Source: Tannerella sp. | GTDB taxonomy: Bacteria > Bacteroidota > Bacteroidia > Bacteroidales > Tannerellaceae | Assembly (NCBI GenBank): GCA_031271245.1 | Contig: JAISWC010000224.1 | Coordinates: 1 to 5,721 of the forward strand | Direction of reading: 5' to 3' | DNA: 5,721 nucleotides | Part shown: piece by piece, positions 1-5,721 of the stretch | How the letters are laid out: each line of letters starts with the position of its first letter | Position numbering within the stretch: the first letter of the stretch is position 1 | Position numbers and translations under genes: made by a program | Notes under the pieces: model-generated | The model's input: only the letters and a program-made list of their open reading frames with translations | Database searches by the model: none | Told to the model about the DNA's origin: nothing

Positions 1-860
1 TCGATATCAATGATGAAAACATGGAGATTTTCATTTATTTCGAGAACGGCAAATACAATTTTATCGGACAGAAGGGAGATACCTATCCCCAGCAGAAAGC
101 CCTGGAGGAGACCGATGCCTCCATCACACTGGAATCGCAGGTGCTGTTGAACGGCATCGGTCGTGCGCTGTTTGCCGCGGCGGAAGACGAACTCCGACCG
201 GTCATGAACGGTGTTTATTTCGACATCCAGACCGATTCCCTGACGTTCGCCGCCTCCGACGGACACAAACTGATGCGGTTGTGCAACAGCGCCGTCCGGT
301 CGGAAGGTCGCGCGTCGTTTATCCTGCCGAAAAAGCCGGCCAACCTGTTGAAGAACCTGCTTCCCAAAAGCGACGACCCCGTCAAAATCCAGTTTGACGA
401 AAACAACGCTTATGTCACTGCGGAAAGCTACGAGATGGTATGCCGTTTGATTGAAGGACGTTACCCGAACTACAACAGCGTGATTCCGCAGAATAACCCG
501 AACCGGGTGACCATCGAACGTCTTCCGCTCCTGAACGCGCTGGAACGGGTATCCGTTTTTTCCAATCCGGCAAGCAGTCTGGTAAAGTTGCAACTGACCG
601 AAAACCGGATTGTCGTTTCGGCCCAGGACATTGATTTCTCAACATCGGCCGAAGAAAAAATCTTCTGTCAATACGAAGGCGAAGAATTAAGTATCGGATT
701 CAAAGCGACGTTCCTGATTGAAATACTGGACAATATCAGTGCGAACGAGATTGTGCTGGCCCTGGCCGATCCTTCGCGCGCCGGCGTTATCATGCCCGTT
801 GAAAATGAGGAAAACGAAGATTTGCTGATGCTGCTCATGCCGATGGTATTGAATGATTAA
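1..860 (+). CDS. dnaN: DNA polymerase III beta subunit (sliding clamp), 5' end outside the window
   Basis: This is the ring-shaped clamp that encircles DNA and tethers the replicative polymerase and repair enzymes. The reading frame is already open at base 3 (Asp-Ile-Asn-Asp-Glu-Asn before the first Met at 21), so the gene starts upstream and the Met at 21 is internal. About 285 codons are visible. Bacteroidetes clamps are roughly 374 residues from memory, so about 90 N-terminal residues, essentially domain I, are missing. Clamp signatures are clear: FAASDGHKLMR at about 246-278 (the GHKL part lines the protein-binding pocket), EGRYPNYNSVIP at about 453-488 closing domain II, FSNPASSLVKLQL at about 558-596 in domain III, and the C-terminal LLMPMVLND that completes the pocket, ending at TAA 858-860. 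The next gene, an exonuclease, overlaps or closely follows, suggesting coupled expression. No defect is seen in the visible part. Confidence 0.96.
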   Translation, partial: DINDENMEIFIYFENGKYNFIGQKGDTYPQQKALEETDASITLESQVLLNGIGRALFAAAEDELRPVMNGVYFDIQTDSLTFAASDGHKLMRLCNSAVRSEGRASFILPKKPANLLKNLLPKSDDPVKIQFDENNAYVTAESYEMVCRLIEGRYPNYNSVIPQNNPNRVTIERLPLLNALERVSVFSNPASSLVKLQLTENRIVVSAQDIDFSTSAEEKIFCQYEGEELSIGFKATFLIEILDNISANEIVLALADPSRAGVIMPVENEENEDLLMLLMPMVLND

Positions 861-873
861 GAACCGGATGCCC

Positions 874-1650
874 ATGCAGTTGAATTTATTAAATCCGCTG
901 GTATTCTTTGATCTGGAAACCACGGGAATCAATATCAGTAAAGACCGGATTGTTGAAATTTCCTTGTTGAAGGTGTTTCCAAACGGCAAAGAGGAAAGCA
1001 GGACGCGGCGACTCAATCCGGAAATGCCGATACCGCCGGAAGCAACCGGCATACACGGAATCACGGACGAAGACGTAAAGGATTGCCCGACGTTCAAAGT
1101 CATTGCCAAATCGTTAGCCGCCCTGATTGAGGGCTGTGATTTGGCCGGCTTCAATTCAAACCGGTTCGACATCCCACTGCTGGCGGAGGAATTTCTGCGT
1201 GCCGGCGTGGATATTGACCTGAACAAAAGGAAATTCGTGGACGTGCAAACCATCTTTCACAAAATGGAACAGCGCACGCTTGCAGCCGCCTACAAGTTTT
1301 ACTGTAACCGGGACCTCAACCATGCGCACAGTGCCGAAAACGATACCAGAGCGACGTATGAAGTGTTGATGGCGCAGCTGGACAAATATCCGGACTTGCA
1401 GAACGAGATCAAGTACCTTTCCGAGTTTTCGAGTTTCACGAACAACGTGGATTTTGCCGGACGGATGATCTACAACAGTAAAATGGAAGAAGTCATCAAT
1501 TTCGGCAAATACAAGGGACGGCTGGTGACGGAAGTCCTGAGCATCGACCCGTCCTATTATACGTGGGTGATGAACGGCGATTTTGCACTGAATACCAAAA
1601 AAATCCTGACGGAGATACGCTTGCGCAGCATACAGGGAAAAAATAATTAA
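874..1650 (+). CDS. DnaQ-fold (DEDDh) 3'-5' exonuclease with ExoX-like C-terminal domain
   Basis: Predicted nuclease that removes nucleotides from DNA 3' ends using two metal ions, in the DnaQ/exonuclease X superfamily. Numbered from the Met at 874 (258 residues), ExoI is FFDLETTG with D13 and E15, ExoII is NSNRFDIPLL with D99, and ExoIII is HSAENDTRAT with H152 and D157. All DEDDh residues are therefore present. Residues about 209-250 (FGKYKGRLVTEV, then DPSYYTWVM) match the small module found at the C-terminus of exonuclease X-like proteins. In-frame ATGs lie at 853, 868 and 874. I prefer 874 because remembered Bacteroidetes homologues begin only a few residues before the PxVFFDLETTG strand. 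A start at 853 would overlap the dnaN end by 8 bases and add seven residues. It follows dnaN directly, consistent with a proofreading or repair role near the clamp, but the exact substrate cannot be read from sequence. Confidence 0.9.
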   Translation: MQLNLLNPLVFFDLETTGINISKDRIVEISLLKVFPNGKEESRTRRLNPEMPIPPEATGIHGITDEDVKDCPTFKVIAKSLAALIEGCDLAGFNSNRFDIPLLAEEFLRAGVDIDLNKRKFVDVQTIFHKMEQRTLAAAYKFYCNRDLNHAHSAENDTRATYEVLMAQLDKYPDLQNEIKYLSEFSSFTNNVDFAGRMIYNSKMEEVINFGKYKGRLVTEVLSIDPSYYTWVMNGDFALNTKKILTEIRLRSIQGKNN

Positions 1651-1730
1651 CGTCTTTCGGACAGGCCGGACATGAACATCCTGCCGTGAAATTTGCAGAA
1701 AGGCATTAACTTTACACGAGAAATAAACAA
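1651..1730 (+). promoter_or_regulatory. 80-base gap with a possible Bacteroidetes -7 box
   Basis: This is the longest non-coding gap in the window and lies directly upstream of the methyltransferase. Bases 1707-1714 read TAACTTTA, matching the Bacteroidetes -7 consensus TAnnTTTG at all but the last position, about 17 bases before the ATG at 1731. The only nearby TTTG (1692-1695) is just 11 bases upstream of it, much closer than the roughly 19-21 expected for a -33 box, so the promoter is weakly supported. The stretch just before the ATG is A-rich (GAAATAAACAA), as is common at Bacteroidetes starts. A weak bulged hairpin at 1658-1686 has no T-tract. Confidence 0.25.
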
Positions 1731-2621
1731 ATGACAGAGAAAAAAATACAGTGTCCCGTGTGTGGCGAATCCCTCGATGAACCATCACTTCAGTGCAAGG
1801 ATTATAGGATAAGCGGAGAGATATTTGATATTTGCAAATGTCGGGCTTGCCTGTTTGCCATGACGCTTCCCCAACCTTCGCCTGCGGAAATCGGAAAATA
1901 TTATCAGACGCCCGATTATGTCTCCCATTCGGAAACAACACAGGGTATTGTCAACAAGCTGTATCACCTCGTGCGGAAAAAGAACACGAAGGATAAACTG
2001 AAATTAATCACAAGTTTTTCTTCCGGCTGCAGGAATTTGTTGGATGTTGGATGCGGCACGGGCTATTTTTTATCCTTTTGCAAGGAAAACGGATGGAATA
2101 TAGAAGGCGTGGAGGTAAATGACGTAGCCCGTTCGACGGCTGAGACCCGTACCGGACAGTTGATTTATCCTTCAACAGAGGCAATGGAGGCCAGCGGCAG
2201 AAAATTTGACGTCATCACCTTGTGGCATGTATTCGAACACCTGCATGATGTTCAATCCTCTTTCGCCCGGTTGAAACGCCTGCTCAATCCCGCAGGATGG
2301 TTGATTATGGCGCTTCCGAATCCGCTCTCTCCCGACGCCGCCTATTACAACGAATATTGGGCAGCATACGATGTGCCCCGTCATTTATCCCATTTTTCAC
2401 CCGTATCAGTCAGGATATTGGCCGAAAAATACGGCTTAAGGTCGGAGACGCCTGTGCCGATGAAATTCGACGCCTATTATGTAAGCATACTGAGCGAAGA
2501 GCTGAAAGGACGGGAAAAAATAAGTGCATTGCTGCACGGTCTTTGGCAGGGATACCATTCCAACCGGCTTGCCCGGCAAACCGAAAATTATTCGAGTTTG
2601 ATATACGTGATGAGATTATGA
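1731..2621 (+). CDS. Class I SAM-dependent methyltransferase with N-terminal zinc ribbon
   Basis: The product has 296 residues. A CPVC motif (C8, C11) and a CRAC motif (C37, C40) form a probable zinc ribbon, followed by a linker around LYHLVRKK at 78-84. The Rossmann methyltransferase core starts with motif I LLDVGCGTGYF (103-113), which binds S-adenosylmethionine. E128 at the end of strand 2 (GVEVN) would hold the ribose hydroxyls. FDVITLWHVFEHL (159-171) is typical of the Methyltransf_23 group, and ALPN at 194-197 follows strand 5. The tail carries YYNEYWAAYDVPRHL (206-219), which I associate with a recurrent Bacteroidetes subfamily. The substrate is unknown; relatives act on small molecules, lipids or sugars. 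It sits between genes of replication and CoA synthesis without an obvious functional link, and its GC content is lower than coaBC (see findings). ATG 1731 is well placed, just ahead of the zinc ribbon, and is preceded by an A-rich stretch. Confidence 0.88.
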   Translation: MTEKKIQCPVCGESLDEPSLQCKDYRISGEIFDICKCRACLFAMTLPQPSPAEIGKYYQTPDYVSHSETTQGIVNKLYHLVRKKNTKDKLKLITSFSSGCRNLLDVGCGTGYFLSFCKENGWNIEGVEVNDVARSTAETRTGQLIYPSTEAMEASGRKFDVITLWHVFEHLHDVQSSFARLKRLLNPAGWLIMALPNPLSPDAAYYNEYWAAYDVPRHLSHFSPVSVRILAEKYGLRSETPVPMKFDAYYVSILSEELKGREKISALLHGLWQGYHSNRLARQTENYSSLIYVMRL

Positions 2622-2647
2622 TGAAAAAACGGGACAGCGTCAAATGA
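2618..2647 (+). other. Nine-codon ORF bridging the methyltransferase stop and the coaBC start
   Basis: ATG at 2618 overlaps the methyltransferase stop (TTATGA, TGA at 2619-2621), and the ORF MMKKRDSVK ends in TGA 2645-2647, inside the ATGATGA that starts coaBC at 2644. The arrangement would let a ribosome terminate and restart twice across the 22-base junction. ATGATGAA occurs at both 2618-2625 and 2644-2651, and GGACAG follows each copy (2632-2637 and 2652-2657). It may be a coupling minicistron or simply a relic of a duplicated gene start. The peptide itself has no recognisable function and translation is unproven. Confidence 0.25.
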
Positions 2648-3846
2648 TGAAGGACAGGAAAATCATACTGGGCGTCACGGGCAGTATCGCTGCATACAAA
2701 GCGGCGGTACTGCTTCGTTCCTTTATAAAAAAAGGCGCCGAAGTGCAGGTTGTGATGACGCCCGCCGCCAGGGAATTTATTACGCCGCTGACGCTTTCCA
2801 CGCTGAGCAGCAAACCCGTTATCAGCGAATTTTTCACCCGTCGCGACGGCTCGTGGCACAGCCATGTCGATTTGGGGCTGTGGGCCGACGCCCTGCTGAT
2901 TGCGCCTGCCACGGCTTCGACCATCGGGAAAATGGCAAACGGCATCGCGGACAACATGCTCGTCACGACCTACCTTTCCTGTAAGGCGCCGGTATTCGTT
3001 GCGCCGGCGATGGACCTGGACATGTATGCGCACCCGACCACGCAGCAGAATCTGGAGCGTCTGCGTTCGTTCGGCAACCGGATCATCGAACCGGCCGAGG
3101 GCGAACTGGCCAGTCACCTAATCGGAAAAGGACGGATGGAAGAACCGGAACGGATTGTCGGCATCCTGGAAGACTTTTTCGCCTCATGCGACGACCTGCG
3201 AAAAAAAAAAATACTGATAACGGCAGGGCCAACGTATGAAAAGATAGACCCCGTCCGTTTTATAGGCAATTACTCTTCCGGCAGGATGGGTTTTGCCCTG
3301 GCGCAGGCGTGCGCCGGCAGGGGCGCCGAAGTGGAACTGATTGCGGGGCCTGTTTCGTTGCAGGCAACGCATCCGCTGATCCGGCGGACGGACGTGGAAT
3401 CGGCCGGCGAAATGTTTGCGGCGGCCACGGCGATTTTCCCGAAGATGGATGCCGCGATTCTCTGCGCCGCAGTAGCCGATTACCGGCCTGAGACGTCGTG
3501 GGAAGGCAAGATCAGGCGCGAAAGGGACGAACGGCTGACGCTGTCTCTGGTGCGGAACGAAGACATTGCGGCCACGCTGGGCAAAATGAAACGCGCCGGT
3601 CAGGTGGTAGTGGGTTTTGCACTGGAGACGGACAGCGGCATCGTTCATGCAAAGGAAAAGCTGAAACGCAAAAATCTGGACCTGATTGTCCTGAATTCGT
3701 TGCAGGACGAAGGCGCCGGATTCAGGCACGACACAAACCGGGTCGTCATCATCGACCGAGAAGAGGAAATGACGCCCGTTCCCTTGAAAAACAAGCGGGA
3801 CGTGGCTTCGGATATTGTAGCAAAACTGGTCACACTATTAAAATAA
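2644..3846 (+). CDS. coaBC: Bifunctional phosphopantothenoylcysteine decarboxylase / phosphopantothenate-cysteine ligase
   Basis: Cytosolic flavoprotein for two consecutive steps of coenzyme A synthesis: CoaB joins cysteine to 4'-phosphopantothenate using CTP, and CoaC decarboxylates the product to 4'-phosphopantetheine. It has 400 residues, the usual fused length. The CoaC domain (about 1-183) shows the FMN-binding GSIAAYK (13-19), the catalytic His in SHVDLG (H74), IAPATAS (86-92), PAMDLDMY (121-128) and GELASHLIGKGRM (153-165). The CoaB domain (about 187-400) shows LITAGPTYEKIDPVRF (191-206), NYSSGRMG (209-216; N209 matches the E. coli catalytic Asn), AAVADYRP (275-282) and K289, matching E. 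coli Lys289. Two CoaC positions differ from E. coli: Asp124 for Asn of PxMNxxMW, and Ser157 for the flap Cys. An 11-A run lies at the domain junction. ATG 2644 and ATG 2647 are both possible starts. The next gene begins eight bases after the stop. Confidence 0.96.
   Translation: MMKDRKIILGVTGSIAAYKAAVLLRSFIKKGAEVQVVMTPAAREFITPLTLSTLSSKPVISEFFTRRDGSWHSHVDLGLWADALLIAPATASTIGKMANGIADNMLVTTYLSCKAPVFVAPAMDLDMYAHPTTQQNLERLRSFGNRIIEPAEGELASHLIGKGRMEEPERIVGILEDFFASCDDLRKKKILITAGPTYEKIDPVRFIGNYSSGRMGFALAQACAGRGAEVELIAGPVSLQATHPLIRRTDVESAGEMFAAATAIFPKMDAAILCAAVADYRPETSWEGKIRRERDERLTLSLVRNEDIAATLGKMKRAGQVVVGFALETDSGIVHAKEKLKRKNLDLIVLNSLQDEGAGFRHDTNRVVIIDREEEMTPVPLKNKRDVASDIVAKLVTLLK
3201..3211 (+). repeat. 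Run of 11 A at the CoaC/CoaB domain junction
   Basis: Eleven consecutive A bases encode the end of an Arg codon, three Lys codons and the start of an Ile codon, exactly between the decarboxylase and ligase domains of coaBC. With one A lost, the frame reaches TGA at 3215-3217; with one A gained, it reaches TGA at 3237-3239. Either shift would release a CoaC-only polypeptide of about 190-200 residues. Long A-runs are known sites of polymerase or ribosome slippage, as in dnaX of some bacteria. Whether slippage happens here is not shown. Confidence 0.7.
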
Positions 3847-3854
3847 AAGGCATT

Positions 3855-4757
3855 ATGAGCAGGAAATGGTTATTTTCAGGAATACTGACCCTCGCGGTCA
3901 TGGCGACGGCGGCGCAGACAGCCGAACTGAACGCCCGGCTCACCATCAACAGCGACAAGATACAGGGTTCCAACAAGCAAATATTTGCGACGTTGCAAAC
4001 GGCGCTGACCGAATTTATCAACAGCAAGAAATGGACAACCGCCACGTTTGCACAGAACGAACGCATTGACTGTACCTTCACAATTATCCTGAATGAAATG
4101 CAGGACAGTCACTTCAAGGGAGAGATACAGATTCAGGCGCGCCGGCCGGTGTTCAATTCAACGTACACGACCACGGTGTTCAACTTCCGCGACACGCAGT
4201 TTGATTTCGACTACACCGAGTTCGAGCCGCTGGAATATACGGAAAACGTATTGAACACCAATTTGACGGCGACGATCGTCTTCTATGTGTATACGATTCT
4301 GGGGCTGGATTTCGACAGTTTTTCGCCCAAGGGCGGAAGTGCGTTTCTGCAGGAAGCGCAGCATATCGTCACCCTGGCACAGTCGCAAATGGCGTGGACG
4401 GGATGGAAAGCGTTTGACAGCGACCGCAACCGCCACGCGCTGGCAACGGCGCTGACCGAAAACAGCGGCGAAGGCTTCCGCCAGTTCTGGTACGACTATC
4501 ACCGGAAAGGACTGGACGAAATGGCCGCAAACGCTGACCGCGGACGTACCAACATCATCGCCGCCCTGCCGGCGCTGACCGCCCTGAAAAGCGCCCGGCC
4601 CAATTCCGTGCTTCTGCAACTCTTTTCCGACGCCAAACTGGATGAAATCGTCGCCATTTATTCCAAGGCGACAACGCAGGAAAAGCAGGAAGGGCATAAA
4701 ACACTGTCGAATCTGTTCCCGACGGAAACCAGCCGGCTGGAACCGTTAAAAAGATAA
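3855..4757 (+). CDS. Secreted DUF4835 (PorD-like) protein
   Basis: The product has 300 residues, with a signal peptide: basic start MSRKW, hydrophobic stretch at about 6-16 (LFSGILTLAVM), then ATAAQTAELNA with a likely cleavage site after Ala19 or nearby. The mature N-terminus ELNARLTINSDKIQGSNKQI (24-43) is the hallmark I recall for DUF4835, a family confined to Bacteroidetes. Further recognisable parts are RIDCTFTIILNE (70-81), FNFRDTQFDFDYTEFEPLEY (109-128) and the ILGLDFDSFSPKGG stretch (148-161). Some annotation pipelines name this family PorD and tie it to the type IX secretion system. I know of no biochemical role and leave the symbol empty. The start is ATG 3855, eight bases after the coaBC stop; the frame is open farther upstream inside coaBC, but that extension would bury the signal peptide. 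It lies between coaBC and recN, a neighbourhood I recall as common in the phylum, and is probably cotranscribed with both. Confidence 0.87.
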   Translation: MSRKWLFSGILTLAVMATAAQTAELNARLTINSDKIQGSNKQIFATLQTALTEFINSKKWTTATFAQNERIDCTFTIILNEMQDSHFKGEIQIQARRPVFNSTYTTTVFNFRDTQFDFDYTEFEPLEYTENVLNTNLTATIVFYVYTILGLDFDSFSPKGGSAFLQEAQHIVTLAQSQMAWTGWKAFDSDRNRHALATALTENSGEGFRQFWYDYHRKGLDEMAANADRGRTNIIAALPALTALKSARPNSVLLQLFSDAKLDEIVAIYSKATTQEKQEGHKTLSNLFPTETSRLEPLKR

Positions 4758-4760
4758 CGT

Positions 4761-5721
4761 ATGCTGAAATCCCTCTCCATACGCAACTTTGTCCTAATAG
4801 ACCGTCTGAACATCGAGTTTGAAGACGGTTTTTCCGTGATGACGGGCGAAACCGGCGCCGGGAAATCCATCATCCTGGGCGCCCTGGCCCTGGTGCTGGG
4901 GCAGCGGGCGGACAGCAAAAGCATCCAGGCCCATGCGGAGAAATGCGTCGTCGAAGCGGTGTTCGATTTGTCGGCCTATCAGTTGGAAGCATTTTTCTCC
5001 GGCCATGACCTGGAATATGACGCCCGGAACTGCATTCTGCGCCGCGAACTGCTGAGTTCCGGCAAGTCGCGTGCCTTCGTCAACGATACCCCGGCGCCGC
5101 TTTCCGTCATAAAACTGTTGGGCGACAGGTTAATCGACATCCATTCGCAGCATCAGAACCTGTTGTTGGCGGACACGCATTTTCAGCTGAACGTGGTGGA
5201 CGTCATGTCCCAAACGGAAACCCTGTTAAAAACATACGGGGAAGCCTATAACCGTCACCTTTCGCTGTCGGCGCGGCTGACCGGACTTGCGGCGAAAGCG
5301 GCGAAAGCGAAGGAAGAGGAGGATTACCTCCGTTTCCAGTTTGAAGAATTAAAGGCTGCCCGCCTGACCGAAAACGAACAGGCGGAACTGGAACAGGAAT
5401 GGAACACGCTGACTCATGCGGAAGAAATCAAACTTGCGCTCTACAAGGTCGCCTCGCTCCTGAACGGGGACGAACAGGGCGTTCTCCGGACGATAAAAGA
5501 ATCCGTTTCGGCCATGACCGGACTGGAATCCTGTTTCCCGAAGGCGAAAGAATATGCCGAACGGCTGCGATCGGCCGGCATCGACCTGAACGACCTGAGT
5601 TCGGAAATAGAGGTTCTGAAGGAAGACATTGAATACAACCCGGAACGCATGGAATGGGTGAACAGCCGTCTGAACACGCTGTATTCCCTGCAACAGAAAC
5701 ACCACGTATCGTCCGTCAGGG
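4761..5721 (+). CDS. recN: DNA repair protein RecN (SMC-like ATPase), 3' end outside the window
   Basis: RecN is an SMC-family ATPase that acts at double-strand breaks, promoting DNA end association and working with RecA. The frame starts at ATG 4761, three bases after the previous stop, and stays open for 320 codons to the window edge; RecN is typically about 550 residues, so roughly 40 percent is missing. Visible are the N-terminal SLSIRNFVLIDRLNIEFEDG, the Walker A motif GETGAGKS (29-36), the following ILGALALVLGQRAD (38-51), the SSGKSRAFVNDTP stretch (99-111) and the Q-loop region IDIHSQHQNLLL (125-136). Residues from about 150 onward are rich in Glu, Lys, Leu and Ala and form the first arm of the coiled coil. 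The Walker B and signature motifs of the C-terminal half lie outside the window. Its start so close to the DUF4835 stop makes co-translation likely; no SOS box is visible immediately upstream. Confidence 0.96.
   Translation, partial: MLKSLSIRNFVLIDRLNIEFEDGFSVMTGETGAGKSIILGALALVLGQRADSKSIQAHAEKCVVEAVFDLSAYQLEAFFSGHDLEYDARNCILRRELLSSGKSRAFVNDTPAPLSVIKLLGDRLIDIHSQHQNLLLADTHFQLNVVDVMSQTETLLKTYGEAYNRHLSLSARLTGLAAKAAKAKEEEDYLRFQFEELKAARLTENEQAELEQEWNTLTHAEEIKLALYKVASLLNGDEQGVLRTIKESVSAMTGLESCFPKAKEYAERLRSAGIDLNDLSSEIEVLKEDIEYNPERMEWVNSRLNTLYSLQQKHHVSSVR

Noticed and set aside
1658..1686. Possible terminator hairpin after the exonuclease (CGG-A-CAGG paired with CCTG-CCG)
   Set aside because: The stem is only seven pairs with a bulge and a 14-base loop, and no T-tract follows.
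1156..1941. Long reverse-strand ORF (261 codons) across the exonuclease 3' end and the methyltransferase start
   Set aside because: It is antisense to a gene with an intact DEDDh active site and crosses into another real gene. The translation shows no recognisable domain.
2297..2647. Forward ORF of 116 codons inside the methyltransferase in another frame
   Set aside because: It lies within the conserved methyltransferase C-terminal part and its product resembles nothing known. Only its last nine codons leave the gene, and those are treated separately.
2410..3117. Reverse-strand ORF of 235 codons antisense to coaBC and the methyltransferase end
   Set aside because: Arg/Gly-rich translation without a known fold, and it covers highly conserved coaBC motifs on the other strand.
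2734..3333. Direct repeat GGCGCCGAAGTG at 2734-2745 and 3322-3333 in the two domains of coaBC
   Set aside because: Both copies encode Gly-Ala-Glu-Val at the same point of a Rossmann-like strand in each domain, so this is best read as similar protein needs plus shared codon preference.
3498..3854. Upstream in-frame extension of the DUF4835 gene through coaBC
   Set aside because: The frame is open only by base composition. Using it would place a long low-complexity Arg/Gly segment before a clear signal peptide and overlap the CoaB catalytic motifs.
4158..4697. Reverse-strand ORF of 179 codons antisense to the DUF4835 gene
   Set aside because: It has no recognisable motif and sits entirely opposite a gene with a family match and a signal peptide.

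Overview
The window reads as part of a Bacteroidota chromosome, most likely from the order Bacteroidales. The basis is the protein signatures: a beta clamp ending in a Bacteroidetes-style LLMPMVLND tail, a DnaQ-fold exonuclease with an ExoX-like C-terminal module, a fused CoaBC with PAMDLDMY in place of PxMNxxMW, and a DUF4835 (PorD-like) envelope protein. No gene is preceded by a strong Shine-Dalgarno sequence, which fits that phylum. The lineage is inferred from remembered family features, not from a database search.

All genes are on the + strand and closely packed. Bases 1-860 hold the C-terminal three quarters of dnaN, the replicative sliding clamp. At 853/874-1650 follows a 3'-5' exonuclease with an intact DEDDh active site, overlapping dnaN or separated from it by only 13 bases depending on the start. 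After an 80-base gap, 1731-2621 encodes a zinc-ribbon plus class I SAM methyltransferase that is clearly less GC-rich than the genes after it. A 22-base junction, containing a nine-codon ORF that touches both neighbours, leads to coaBC (2644-3846), the bifunctional coenzyme A biosynthesis enzyme. Eight bases later comes a secreted DUF4835 protein (3855-4757). Three bases after that recN (4761 onward) begins and runs off the right edge.

The group joins replication and repair functions (clamp, exonuclease, RecN) to CoA synthesis and an envelope/secretion-related protein. From coaBC to recN the spacing is 8 and 3 bases, with no visible terminator or promoter, so those three are probably one transcript. 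The only gap long enough for a separate promoter is 1651-1730, upstream of the methyltransferase.

No mobile element, CRISPR array, tRNA or rRNA is visible, and nothing here clearly forms a new system. The points most worth a second look are: an 11-A run at the CoaC/CoaB domain junction where either frame shift stops at once; substitution of two catalytically important CoaC residues; the lower-GC methyltransferase sitting in a housekeeping cluster; a repeated ATGATGAA start motif at the methyltransferase/coaBC junction; and a clamp-binding-like QLNLL at the exonuclease N-terminus.
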